Assembly: GCF_021026375.1 (NCBI RefSeq)
Contig: NZ_JAJNDB010000002.1
Coordinates: 806,001-870,000, forward strand
Reading direction: 5' to 3'
Origin: Actinomycetospora endophytica
GTDB lineage: Bacteria > Actinomycetota > Actinomycetes > Mycobacteriales > Pseudonocardiaceae
DNA: 64,000 nucleotides
Under the pieces are notes generated by a model that saw only the letters and a program-made list of their open reading frames with translations, had not been told where the DNA came from and did not search any database. Numbering within the stretch: position 1 is the first letter of the stretch; the number at the start of each line of letters is the position of its first letter. The translations under genes and the position numbers were made by a program. Of the stretch, positions 7,258-16,002 are shown one piece after another.

Positions 7258-8121
7258 TCAGTCCTCGGTGGCGAGCAGGGTGACGACGGCGAGCCCGGCG
7301 CGGCGGCCGTCGGCGGCCGCGGCCAGCAGGGTCGGTGTCGCGATCTCGGTGTCGACGGCGACGTCCCCGGCGGCGAGCACCCGGGGGTCGCCGTTCGCGG
7401 CGTCGAGCAGCGCGAGGCGCGGGCGGGTCGCGGCGGCGGTGAACAGTCCCGAGGCTTCCAGCGTGGTGCCGTCGTCGAGGTGGACGGCTGCCAGCGTCGC
7501 CGGCCCCTCCAGCCCGGTGACGGCGACCCCGCGGCGGACCTCGATCGCCGCCGAGGCGGCGACCTCGCGCTCCGCCGCCGCGGACCACGTCGTCGTGCCC
7601 GCGACCACGGTGACGTGCGCGGCGACCCCGGCCAGCTCCAGGGCCTCGGTCGCGGACCACTCGTCGCCGCCGAGGACGACGACCTTGTTGCCCGCGTGCA
7701 GCGGCCCGTCGCACGAGGCGCACTCGGACAGGCCCCGACCCTCCCACGCGGCCGCATTCGGGATCGCGGCGTCGTCGGGCGCCAGACCCGTCGCGACGAC
7801 GACCGCCCGCGCCTCGGCCGGGCCTTCTGCGGTGTCCAGCGTGATCGCCGGGCCGGTGCGCAGCCCGGTGACCTCGCCGTAGGCGATCTCGACGCCCGCC
7901 GTCATGGCGTCCTCGAGCAGGGCCCCGGCGAACTCCGGCCCGTTCGGCGCCCCCGCACCGCTCGGCGGCCACGCCCGGACCGCGCCGAGCGAGATGAGCC
8001 GCCCGCCGGGCGCCAGCATGTCGTGCGCGACGGTGCGCAGCCCCTGCTCGGCGCAGGTGCGGGCCGCGGTCAGCCCCGCGATGCCCGCGCCGACCACGAC
8101 GACGTCCCAGGGCTCGGTCAC
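7258..8121 (-). CDS. Thioredoxin-reductase-like FAD oxidoreductase
   Basis: 287-residue flavoprotein. The FAD motif VVVVGAGIAGLTAA is at residues 7-20, the redox-active pair CASC (Cys134, Cys137, in SECASCDGPL) sits where thioredoxin reductases have CATC, and AAGDVAVD near the C-terminus closes the FAD site. The second nucleotide motif is degenerate (LGGDEWSATEALELA instead of GxGxxA), so the electron donor may differ from NADPH. GTG start at 8121 overlaps the selenoprotein stop (GTGA). Sandwiched between two UGSC selenoproteins, it is the obvious candidate to reduce their selenenyl-sulfide; this is inference. Confidence 0.9.
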   Translation of the reverse strand: MTEPWDVVVVGAGIAGLTAARTCAEQGLRTVAHDMLAPGGRLISLGAVRAWPPSGAGAPNGPEFAGALLEDAMTAGVEIAYGEVTGLRTGPAITLDTAEGPAEARAVVVATGLAPDDAAIPNAAAWEGRGLSECASCDGPLHAGNKVVVLGGDEWSATEALELAGVAAHVTVVAGTTTWSAAAEREVAASAAIEVRRGVAVTGLEGPATLAAVHLDDGTTLEASGLFTAAATRPRLALLDAANGDPRVLAAGDVAVDTEIATPTLLAAAADGRRAGLAVVTLLATED

Positions 8122-9821
8122 GGTGTCTCCTCGATCCGACGGCTCACGGGTACCCCCTGGACGTGGTTCTGGACGAAGCCGCGGGACTGGTTGCGGCTCT
8201 CGTTGCCGGCCAGCACGATCCCGAGATCCGCGGCCGGGGCGAGCATCGGGACGAGGCGGTCGGGGTCGGTGCCGCCGTAGCGGTCGTCGAGCTCGCCGCT
8301 CGCGACCTTCGCATCGAGGTCGAAGCTGGTCGACCCGACGTTCCACGCGCACCGGGCCAGCGCCGAGGCGGACACCAGCAGGTGCTCGCCGAGGTGGGCA
8401 CGAAGCGCGTCCTTGTCCACGCCGTGGCGGGCGAGCGCGGCGGCGACCGCGGGCCCGAGCACGAGCAGGGGGTGGAACGCCCCGAACTCGAGCCCGGTGT
8501 AGGCCCACGGCCCGATCGCGTCGGCCATCCCGCGGGTCAGGGCGTCGAGGTGGTCGCGAGCGGTCTCGCCGCCGGAGTAGATCGGGGCGCTGACGGTGAC
8601 CACGCTCTGCACGGTGACCACGGAATCGTCGTCGGCGAACCCGCGGTCGGCCCGGAACGAGGGCCAGCCGAGGTCGGCCACGGCGCGGTCGTTCTCGGCG
8701 AGCGCCACGTGGAACGACGACGCGATCGCTCCCTGGTCGGTGTGCTCCGGCGGGATCCGCAGCCCCGCGACGTTGCGCAGGTAGAGCCGGGTGAAGCGCC
8801 CGACCGCGGTGTTGGTCCGCCGTCCCACCCGCATCGCGCCGGTCCCGCTGTTGAACCCGAGCCGTTCGACGACGGGTCCGGAGACGACGACGAGGGGCTC
8901 CCAGCCCGGCGTCGACCCGGCGTCCTGGACCCGCCAGACCGGGTCGGCGAGGCACTCGACGACGGCGAGCAGCACCGGCATGTGCTCCGGCCGGCAGCCC
9001 GCCATCACCCCGTTGACCGCGACGCTGCGCACCGTCGCCTGCCGCTGCTCGGGTGCCAGGACCCCGAGCACCTCGTCGGGGTCGCGACGGGTGTGCGCGA
9101 GGAACGCCGCCACCCGTTCCGGTGTCGGCGGGACGATCGGCAGGCCGTCGGTCCAGCCCCGCGCCTCGAAGTGCTCGGTGACGGTGTCGAGGTCACCGCG
9201 CACGACGACGGCGTCCCGGGCCGGGTCCGCGTCCTCGGTCGGGGTGTCACCGACGGCCGCGGACCCGGCGACGAGGGCATCGACGACGGCGGGCGCGACC
9301 TGCTCGCGCATCTTGGCGCGGAACGTCGCCGTCTCGTCGGTGAGGATCACGCCCGGGTAGCTCACGATCGGGACATGGGGCACTCCGAGGGAGCGCCCGA
9401 TCGCGCGCCCCATGCCCTCGAACCCCGCTCCGCCGATCGCCACGGCCGGGACCCCGGCGCGCTCGGCGGTGGCCGCTGCCCGCATCACGGCAGGCATGCA
9501 CGAGCCTCAAGCGCCCACCGCGGCGACCACCAGGTCGACGCGGTGGGACCGCAGCAGCTCCGGCAGCGCCTCGAGGACCCGGCGCTCCTCGGCGGCCGAG
9601 GCGTGGAAGTTGCCGAACTCCTCCCAGCCCACGAACTCGACGGCGCCGTGCCGCTCGCGCGCGACCTCCGTGATCACCTCGAACATCTCGGGCCCGCGGA
9701 AGAGCTCGTCCCACAGGTAGGCCACGCGGACGCCGGCCAGTTCCGCGGGCCGCTCGTGCTCGGCGACGTCGCCGGTCACGCGTGGGCCGAGCGGCCACAG
9801 GACCTCGTAGTCGGGTTCCAC
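8118..9821 (-). CDS. UGSC selenoprotein fused to a GDGLP domain (in-frame TGA at 9507-9509 read as Sec105)
   Basis: A 567-residue protein if the TGA at codon 105 is read as selenocysteine. Residues 1-200 match the stand-alone UGSC protein around the motif: DLVVAAVGA-U-GSCMPAVMRAAATAERAGVP. From about residue 220 it matches the two GDGLP paralogues: GWTDGLPIVPPTPERV, VMAGC (Cys276), FHVALAEN. GTG start at 9821 has GGAGGAG upstream inside the MFS gene end. An alternative start, ATG at 9497 just after the motif, would give a separate downstream protein, but it has only a weak ribosome site and would split a domain. The fusion ties the two protein types into one functional unit. Confidence 0.85.
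9476..9493 (-). promoter_or_regulatory. Candidate SECIS hairpin for Sec105
   Basis: On the minus strand CTGCC and GGCAG pair around the 8-base loop GTGATGCG. With the T of TGA as 0, the stem starts at +16 and the loop G-U is at +21/+22, one base from the position in the sister gene. The stem is shorter (5 bp) than at 6941-6959, so support is weaker. Confidence 0.55.
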
Positions 9822-9824
9822 CGA

Positions 9825-11123
9825 TCACTCCTCCGCCGTGATGACGCGACCGGACCGGTCGCGCAGGAACACCGCCGCCACCGTGACGATCGCGGCGCCG
9901 AACACCGCGATGCCGACGGCGATGCCGTAGCCGGACGTGGTGGCGACGATGCCGCCGATGAGCGTGCCGAGCCCGGACAGGCCGCGGCCGATGTTGTAGG
10001 CGGCGGCCGACCCCAGTGACCGGATGCGGGTGGGGAACAGCTCGCCGAACCAGACACCGAAGATGCCGAAGTAGCCCAGGAACAGGCTGGAGAGCAGGTA
10101 GAGCCAGACGAAGCTGCCCAGCCCGCCGCCGGACAGCGCGAGCACGAGCATCACCGCGAACACCACGGTCTGCAGCGCGGCGAAGGCGACGAACACCCGC
10201 CGGCGGTTCACCACGTCGGAGAGCCAGCCGGCGAGGATGAACCCCACGAACGAGATCGCCGAGGCCACGTAGAGCACCGTGCTCGCGGCGCCCTTCGAGT
10301 ACCCGAGGTCGCTGGTGAGCAGCGAGGGCATCCAGGTCGTCGCGGTGTAGGGCACCCACTGGCCACCGAAGGCGACGAGCAGCCCGAGCAGCACGAACGG
10401 GAGGCTGTCGCGAGCGACCAGCTGGCGCCACGGCGAGCGGTCGGTCTTGCGGTCCACCTCCGCCGAGAGCTGCCCGGCCGCCTTCCGGGCCTGCAGCTCC
10501 TCCCACTGCCGCGACTCCCGGCAGGAGTACCGCACCCAAACGCAGCCCAGCGCGGGCAGCACGCCGACCAGGAACGCCCACCGCCAGTCCGGTACCACCT
10601 GCGCGACGAGGATCGCCAGCGCGTAGGCGGGCCACAGCGAGGACTGCACCAGCCCGCCGCCGAGCCCACGCCGTTTCGGCGACCAGGCCTCGTTGAGCCA
10701 CGCGAAGCCGACCGCCCACTCCCCGCCGGTGCCGATCCCGGCGATGACCCGCAGGACGACGAAGACCGCGAAGCTCGGCGCGAGGAACACCAGCCCGGTG
10801 GCGATCGAGTAGATGAGGATCGACCAGATCAGCGTCCGCCGGCGGCCGAAGCGGTCCCCGAGCCAGCCGAACGCCACACCGCCGACCGCCGACCCCACGA
10901 GCTGGCCGACGATCGCGACGCTGAACACGCCGGCCGAGACGCCGTACTCCCGCATGATCGCCGTCGCCAGCAGCGTCGGGAGCATGAAGTCGAAGTACTC
11001 CATGCCCCAGCCGAGGCAGGCCGCGCCCAGGATCCGCCGCCGCTCACCGGGCGTGTACTCCGGCGGCGCCGTGACCACGCTCCCGGTGCCCGGCGCGGAC
11101 GTCGGGGTGTCCTCCGTCGTCAT
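9825..11123 (-). CDS. MFS transporter (aromatic acid/organic acid symporter type)
   Basis: 432-residue major facilitator with 12 predicted membrane segments. The loop motif GWLGDRFGRRRTL follows segment 2, and GTGGEWAVGFAWLNEAWSPKRRG follows segment 4, as in metabolite/H+ and aromatic-acid/H+ symporters. First gene of the selenoprotein operon, ATG at 11123 behind GGGAGG, ending 3 bases before the fusion selenoprotein start. It probably imports the organic acid that the operon and the divergent acyl-CoA genes degrade. The substrate cannot be read from sequence. Confidence 0.92.
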   Translation of the reverse strand: MTTEDTPTSAPGTGSVVTAPPEYTPGERRRILGAACLGWGMEYFDFMLPTLLATAIMREYGVSAGVFSVAIVGQLVGSAVGGVAFGWLGDRFGRRRTLIWSILIYSIATGLVFLAPSFAVFVVLRVIAGIGTGGEWAVGFAWLNEAWSPKRRGLGGGLVQSSLWPAYALAILVAQVVPDWRWAFLVGVLPALGCVWVRYSCRESRQWEELQARKAAGQLSAEVDRKTDRSPWRQLVARDSLPFVLLGLLVAFGGQWVPYTATTWMPSLLTSDLGYSKGAASTVLYVASAISFVGFILAGWLSDVVNRRRVFVAFAALQTVVFAVMLVLALSGGGLGSFVWLYLLSSLFLGYFGIFGVWFGELFPTRIRSLGSAAAYNIGRGLSGLGTLIGGIVATTSGYGIAVGIAVFGAAIVTVAAVFLRDRSGRVITAEE

Positions 11124-11218
11124 CGTCGCCTCCCGCGAGGGGCGGGCGCCGCACCACTGCGGCGGGCCTCACCCGATCGGGAGGTTAGGTGGGTCACAGG
11201 CCGGACGTCCAGAGGGGA

Positions 11219-11228
11219 TTGGATGCAA
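11219..11228. promoter_or_regulatory. Shared motif TTGGATRCRAA, copy at MFS promoter
   Basis: TTGGATGCAA lies between the GntR stop and the MFS start. TTGGATACGAA occurs at 11990-12000 in the other intergenic region flanking the GntR gene. The same short word on both sides suggests the regulator's site; it may be chance. Confidence 0.3.
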
Positions 11229-11248
11229 TTTCGGCTACCACCGTGTGC

Positions 11249-11920
11249 CTAGGACGGCGGCAGCCCCAGCGCGGCGTGCAGGTCCGAGACGGTGAGGTCG
11301 CGGTGGGCGTTCATGAGGGTCACGACGCCCTCGGTGTCGCCGCGGCGCAGCGCGGTGATCATCTTGCGGTGCTCGCGCATCACGCGCCGGCGGCTCTCGG
11401 CGTCGTAGAGGTGCACGGTCCGGTAGGGCTCGCTGCGCCGCCAGAGCCGGTCGATCTCCTCCACCACGAGGTCGAGCCCGGAGTAGCCGAACATCGTGAA
11501 GTGGAACGCCTGGTTCCCCGCGACGATGCCGGCGACGTCGACCCGTTCCACGTCCGCGCCGATGGCCTCGTTCAGCCTGGTCAGCTCCCCGAGCTGCGCG
11601 GACGACAGGCGCGGGAGCGCACGGAGCACCTCGGTCTCGAGGGCCCGGCGCATCAGGTAGACCTGTGCGAGCTCGTCGGCGTTGAGGCGGGTGACGGTGT
11701 AGCCGACGTGCGGCTCGTGGCGCATCACGCCCTCCGCCTCGAGCGACTTGAGCGCCTCGCGCACCGGGATGCGGCTGACCCCCAGCCGGGCGGCCAGCGA
11801 CTCCTGGCGCACCTGCTGGCCGGGGACCAGCTCGCGGGCGCGCAGCATGGCGCGGATCTCCTCGACCACGCGCGCGACGCTCGTGACCCGCCGCGCGGTC
11901 TCCGGTGCGGTCCCGGTCAT
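11249..11920 (-). CDS. GntR family regulator, FCD/FadR subfamily
   Basis: 223 residues: winged-helix DNA-binding domain (about 10-75: GQQVRQESLAARLGVSRIPVREALKSLEAEGVMRHEPHVGYTVTRL) and an all-helical FCD effector domain with metal-ligand candidates (D/H in NQAFHFTMF and MREHRKMI). FCD regulators usually respond to organic acids or acyl-CoA intermediates. It sits between the selenoprotein operon (same strand, 125 bases downstream) and the divergent acyl-CoA operon, so it is the likely local regulator of both. ATG start at 11920. Confidence 0.93.
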   Translation of the reverse strand: MTGTAPETARRVTSVARVVEEIRAMLRARELVPGQQVRQESLAARLGVSRIPVREALKSLEAEGVMRHEPHVGYTVTRLNADELAQVYLMRRALETEVLRALPRLSSAQLGELTRLNEAIGADVERVDVAGIVAGNQAFHFTMFGYSGLDLVVEEIDRLWRRSEPYRTVHLYDAESRRRVMREHRKMITALRRGDTEGVVTLMNAHRDLTVSDLHAALGLPPS

Positions 11921-11989
11921 GCGCCACCTCCGCCCCGGAGCGTAACGAGACCGGCCTCGGGTCGGCGTCGTCCGTCACGGTGCGGATTT

Positions 11990-12033
11990 TTGGATACGAA
12001 ATGTTGTCCGACACCTGCTGAGCTGCCTAGGGT
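11990..12033 (+). promoter_or_regulatory. Promoter of the acyl-CoA operon with candidate operator
   Basis: TTGTCC (12004-12009) and TAGGGT (12028-12033) are separated by 18 bases and the GTG start is at 12040, too close for an untranslated leader, so the transcript is probably leaderless; no ribosome site precedes the GTG. TTGGATACGAA (11990-12000) abuts the -35 and matches the word at 11219. Confidence 0.4.
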
Positions 12034-12039
12034 CCGTCC

Positions 12040-14106
12040 GTGCCGACCGACTGGGACCGGGTCCTGCATCCGCGCTCCGTGGCCCTCGTGGGGGCCTCCG
12101 GCCGCGAGGGCCACCCGATGGCCCGCCCGCTGGCGTGGCTGCGCGACCGGGGCTTCGCCGGCGTCGTCGCACCCGTCAACCCGAAGTACCCGTCGCTCGG
12201 CGGCCTGCCCTGCCACCCGTCACTGGCCGACGTCCCCGGCCCGGTCGACCTCGTCCTCGCGCTGGTCCCGGCCGCGCGAGCCGTCGACACCGTGGAGGAG
12301 GCGGGTGCGGTGGGCGCGGCCGCCGTCGTGGTGTTCGCGTCGGGGTTCGCCGAGGTCGGGGAGGAGGGCGCGGCGCTGCAGGCCGAGCTCGCCGCGGTCG
12401 CGCGCCGCACCGGGGTGCGGGTCCTCGGGCCGAACTGCCAGGGGCTCTACGTCGCGCGGAGCCGGCTCTTCGCCACCTTCACCGCCGCCGGTGAGCGACC
12501 GCTGGAGGGCTCGAGCGGCATCGCCTACGTCGGGCAGAGCGGCGCGATCGGCGGCGCGGTCCTGGACGTAGCGGCCTCCCGCGGCCTCGACCTGACCGCC
12601 TGGGTGAGCACCGGGAACCAGGCCGACGTCGACGTCACCGAGATCGGGCGCGTCCTCGTCGCCGACCCCGACGTGCGCGTCCTCGCCGTCTACACCGAGG
12701 CGCTCCCCTCACCCGAGGACTACGTCCGGCTGGCCGCGGAGGCGCGCGACGCGGGCACCGCGCTCGTCGTGCTGCGCAGCGGACGCACCGACGCCGGGCG
12801 CCGGGCCGCGCTCTCGCACACGGGCGCGATGCTCGCCGACGGGACCGCCTTCGAGCTGGTGTCGCGCGCGTACGGCGTCGTCACCGTCGACGACGTCGAG
12901 GAGCTGCTCGCGGCCGCGACGTTGCTGCGGACCCAGGCGCCGCCGCGGGGCCGCAACGTCGCCGCGGTGACCAGCTCGGGCGGGGCGGGCATCCTCGCCG
13001 CCGACCGCTGCGCCGACCTCGGGCTGGCCGTCCCCGAGCTGGGCGAGGAGACCCGGGAGAAGCTCGCGCTGCGGGTGCCCGCCTTCGGCGCCGTGGGCAA
13101 TCCGGTCGACGTCACCGCCCAGCTGTTCAACGACGGCGGCGGCGCGTTCGGCGAGGTGTGCGCCCTGGTCCGCGCCGACCCGGCCGTCGACGCCGTGCTG
13201 ATCCTGCTGACGATGCTCGTCGGGGACACCGCCACCGCGCTGGCGGCCGATCTGGCCGACACCGTCGTCGAGGGTCCGCCCGGCGGGCCGCCGCTCGCCG
13301 TCGTGTGGATGGCCGGCGAGGACGCGACGGTCGAGGCGCGCGCCGTGCTGCGCGTCGCGGGCATCCCGGTGTTCTCCTCGGTCGCGGTGGCCACCCGCGT
13401 GCTCGCCTCCGTCACGCCCCGACCCGCGCCCCCGGCCGTCGTCGTCGAACCGGCCGTGGCGCCACCCGGTGACGGCTGGGATCTGCTCGACGCCTTCGGG
13501 ATCCCGGTCCCGCGCTCGGCGGCGGTGGTCGATCCGGACGAGGCATCGGGGGCCGTCACCGCCGTCGGGGGGACCGCCGTGCTCAAGGCGGTCGCGGCGG
13601 GCCTCGAGCACAAGACCGAGGCCGGCGGGGTGCGTCTCGGGGTCACGGCTGACACGGCGACCGGTCAGGCTGCGGACCTGCTGGCCGGGGTCGCGGACAC
13701 CGTCCTGGTGCAGGAGCAGGTGGCGCCCGGGGTGGAGCTGCTGGTCGCCGTGGACGGCGGGCGGGACGGGTGGCCGCCGGTGCTCACCGTCGGGCACGGG
13801 GGAACCGGCACCGAGATCCACCGCGACGTGGCCCACGCGCTGGCGCCGGTCAGCCCGACGACGGCCCGGGAGCTGCTGGCCTCGTTGCGCTGCTGGCCGC
13901 TCCTCGCCGGCCACCGCGGCGCGGCCCCGGCCGACGTGGACGCCGCCGTCGACGTGATCGTGCGGGTCGGGCGCGCCGCCGTCGTCCCCGGGCTGCGCGA
14001 GCTCGAGGTCAACCCGGTCGTCGTCGGGACCTCGGGGGCGGTCGCCGTCGACGTGCTGCTCGACCGGGAGGACGCTGCGACCCCGAGCCCCGAGGAGGAG
14101 CGCTGA
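12040..14106 (+). CDS. NDP-forming acyl-CoA synthetase (CoA-binding plus ATP-grasp)
   Basis: 688-residue single-chain acyl-CoA ligase of the ADP-forming acetyl-CoA synthetase superfamily. The N-terminal CoA-binding domain starts LHPRSVALVGAS; a succinyl-CoA-ligase-like flavodoxin domain follows (GPNCQGLY, YVGQSGAIGGAVLD, with the catalytic SHTG at about residue 264); the C-terminal third is ATP-grasp (AVLKAVAAGLEHKTEAGGV, ELEVNPVVV). It converts a carboxylate, ATP and CoA to acyl-CoA. First gene of a four-gene operon divergent from the GntR regulator, it probably commits the substrate to beta-oxidation-like steps. Confidence 0.93.
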   Translation: MPTDWDRVLHPRSVALVGASGREGHPMARPLAWLRDRGFAGVVAPVNPKYPSLGGLPCHPSLADVPGPVDLVLALVPAARAVDTVEEAGAVGAAAVVVFASGFAEVGEEGAALQAELAAVARRTGVRVLGPNCQGLYVARSRLFATFTAAGERPLEGSSGIAYVGQSGAIGGAVLDVAASRGLDLTAWVSTGNQADVDVTEIGRVLVADPDVRVLAVYTEALPSPEDYVRLAAEARDAGTALVVLRSGRTDAGRRAALSHTGAMLADGTAFELVSRAYGVVTVDDVEELLAAATLLRTQAPPRGRNVAAVTSSGGAGILAADRCADLGLAVPELGEETREKLALRVPAFGAVGNPVDVTAQLFNDGGGAFGEVCALVRADPAVDAVLILLTMLVGDTATALAADLADTVVEGPPGGPPLAVVWMAGEDATVEARAVLRVAGIPVFSSVAVATRVLASVTPRPAPPAVVVEPAVAPPGDGWDLLDAFGIPVPRSAAVVDPDEASGAVTAVGGTAVLKAVAAGLEHKTEAGGVRLGVTADTATGQAADLLAGVADTVLVQEQVAPGVELLVAVDGGRDGWPPVLTVGHGGTGTEIHRDVAHALAPVSPTTARELLASLRCWPLLAGHRGAAPADVDAAVDVIVRVGRAAVVPGLRELEVNPVVVGTSGAVAVDVLLDREDAATPSPEEER

Positions 14107-14843
14107 TGGGTGGCATCACGCTGGAGGTGATCGACGCCGTCGCCCTGCTGACCGTCGACGCCCCCGAAGTGCGCAACGCGCTCACCCCGCGGATGGGCCG
14201 CGAGCTCGCGGAGGCGTGCGACGCGGTCGACGCGGACCCGGCGGTCGGCGCCGCGGTGGTGCGCGGTGCGGGCGGCACGTTCTGCTCCGGTGCCGACCGG
14301 CGGACCTGGGATCCGTCCGCGGACCAGGCCGAGGACGCGACCTTCCGCGACACCGGTGCGGTCTACGGCGCGTTCCGCCGGGTCGGCACGCTGGCCGTCC
14401 CGACGATCGCCGCGGTGCGCGGCGCCGCCGTCGGGGCCGGGATCAACCTCGCGCTCGCGACCGACCTGCGCGTCGTCGCCCGCGACGCCCGCCTGCTCGC
14501 CGGGTTCCTGCGCATCGGGCTGCATCCCGGTGGCGGGTTCTTCACCCTCGCCGGACGCAGCGCCGGCCGGGAGGCGACCGCCGCGATGGGCCTGTTCGGC
14601 GAGGAGGTCGACGGGGCCCGCGCGGCCGAGCTCGGGCTCGCCTGGGCCGCGGTCGACGACGCCGAGGTCGAGGACACCGCCCTCGCGCTCGCCGCGGTCC
14701 CGGCCCGCGACCCGGACCTCGCCCGCGAGGCCGTCCGCTCGTTCCGCACCGAGCTCGGGCCGCCCGGCCTGCCCTGGGACGCGGCCCTGGAGTTCGAGCG
14801 CGCCACCCAGATGTGGTCCCAGCGCCGCCGCACCGGGCGCTGA
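14106..14843 (+). CDS. Enoyl-CoA hydratase/isomerase family protein
   Basis: Crotonase-fold protein, 245 residues. Oxyanion-hole segments are visible as GAGGTFCSGADRRTW and AAVRGAAVGAGINLALATDLRV. The first usual catalytic Glu region is LRIGLHPGGGFFTLAGRSAGREA, which lacks the standard Glu pair, so hydratase, isomerase or hydrolase activity is uncertain. ATG overlaps the synthetase stop by one base (TGATG). It acts on the CoA ester made upstream; cytoplasmic. Confidence 0.92.
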   Translation: MGGITLEVIDAVALLTVDAPEVRNALTPRMGRELAEACDAVDADPAVGAAVVRGAGGTFCSGADRRTWDPSADQAEDATFRDTGAVYGAFRRVGTLAVPTIAAVRGAAVGAGINLALATDLRVVARDARLLAGFLRIGLHPGGGFFTLAGRSAGREATAAMGLFGEEVDGARAAELGLAWAAVDDAEVEDTALALAAVPARDPDLAREAVRSFRTELGPPGLPWDAALEFERATQMWSQRRRTGR

Positions 14844-14862
14844 CCCGAGGAAGGACCGACCC

Positions 14863-16002
14863 GTGATCTTCACGCCCACCGTGCTCTCCCCGGCCGAGGA
14901 CGCGCTGCGTCACGAGGTCCGCCGCTGGCTGGACGCGGCCCTGCCCGCCGACTTCCGGCCCGGTCTCGGCCTCGGCGGGCGGCACGACCCGGAGTTCAGC
15001 CGCGCGCTCGCCGCCCAGGGATGGGTCGGGATGTCGATCCCCCGCGAGTACGGCGGCGCCGGGGCGAGCACCGTCGAACGCTTCGTGGTCGTCGAGGAGC
15101 TGCTCGCGGCGGGCGCTCCGATCGCCGCGCACTGGATCGCCGAGCGCCAGACCGCGCCGACGCTGATGCGGTTCGGCACCGAGGAGCAGCGGCGGTGGTT
15201 CCTGCCCCGGATCGCGGCGGGCGAGTGCTTCTTCTCGCTCGGGATGAGCGAGCCCGACGCCGGGTCCGACCTCGCCTCGGTGCGCACCACGGCCACCCGT
15301 ACCGAGGACGGCTGGCGGGTCGACGGCACCAAGGTGTGGACGACGAACGCGCACCTCAACCATTTCTTCGTCGTCCTCTGCCGGACCTCCGCCGCCGACG
15401 ACCGCCACGCCGGGCTCTCGCAGCTGATCGTCGACCTGTCCTCGCCCGGGGTGACGGTCTCCCCGATCCCGCTGATCGACGGCGAGCTGCACGTCAACGA
15501 GGTGGTGCTCGACGGCGTCCACGTGCCCGACGAGCGGGTGCTCGGCGAGGTCGGCCAGGGCTGGGCCCAGGTGACCGCCGAGCTCGCGCACGAGCGCTCC
15601 GGTCCCGACCGCTACCTCTCGGTCCTGGGGCTCCTCCGGGCGTTCCTGGCCGACCACGGGAAGGACCTCGACGACTCCGACGCGGCCGCGTTCGGACGGA
15701 TTGCGGCGCGGCTGTGGTCGATCCGCCAGCTCTCGCTGTCGGTGGCCCGGGCCCTCGAGCAGGGCGAGGCCCCCGCGACGGAGGCGGCGCTGGTCAAGGA
15801 TGTGGGCACGATCTTCGAGCAGGAGGTGGTGGAGACGATGCGTGAGGTCGCCGCGCTCGAGATCGACCCCGAGGGGGAGACGCAGTTCGAGCGGTTGCTC
15901 GCCGAGTGCGTCCTCAACGCGCCGAGCTGGACGCTGCGCGGCGGCACCACCGAGGTGCTGCGCGGGATCGCCGCCAAGGCCCTGACGCGGGCCGCCCGGT
16001 GA
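14863..16002 (+). CDS. Acyl-CoA dehydrogenase (subunit 1 of a likely pair)
   Basis: 379 residues from the GTG at 14863, with GAGGAAGG upstream. Acyl-CoA dehydrogenase fold: N-terminal helices to PREYGGAGAST, the FAD/substrate region FFSLGMSEPDAGSDLASVRTTATR, and the C-terminal LRGGTTEVLRGIAAKAL. The usual catalytic Glu position is not obvious in the C-terminal region, as in many heterodimeric (FadE-type) actinobacterial enzymes. Its stop overlaps the next dehydrogenase (GTGA), supporting a two-subunit FAD enzyme, as known for steroid and cyclic-acid degradation. Confidence 0.92.
   Translation: MIFTPTVLSPAEDALRHEVRRWLDAALPADFRPGLGLGGRHDPEFSRALAAQGWVGMSIPREYGGAGASTVERFVVVEELLAAGAPIAAHWIAERQTAPTLMRFGTEEQRRWFLPRIAAGECFFSLGMSEPDAGSDLASVRTTATRTEDGWRVDGTKVWTTNAHLNHFFVVLCRTSAADDRHAGLSQLIVDLSSPGVTVSPIPLIDGELHVNEVVLDGVHVPDERVLGEVGQGWAQVTAELAHERSGPDRYLSVLGLLRAFLADHGKDLDDSDAAAFGRIAARLWSIRQLSLSVARALEQGEAPATEAALVKDVGTIFEQEVVETMREVAALEIDPEGETQFERLLAECVLNAPSWTLRGGTTEVLRGIAAKALTRAAR

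Noticed and set aside
8118-9497. Fusion gene beginning at ATG 9497 just after the UGSC motif
   Set aside because: Would split the UGSC domain shared with the small selenoprotein; only a weak GAGG site 9 bases upstream, while GTG 9821 has GGAGGAG.
8163-10019. 618-codon plus-strand frame opposite the fusion selenoprotein
   Set aside because: Low-complexity antisense shadow; the minus strand shows paralogous domains on both sides of the TGA.
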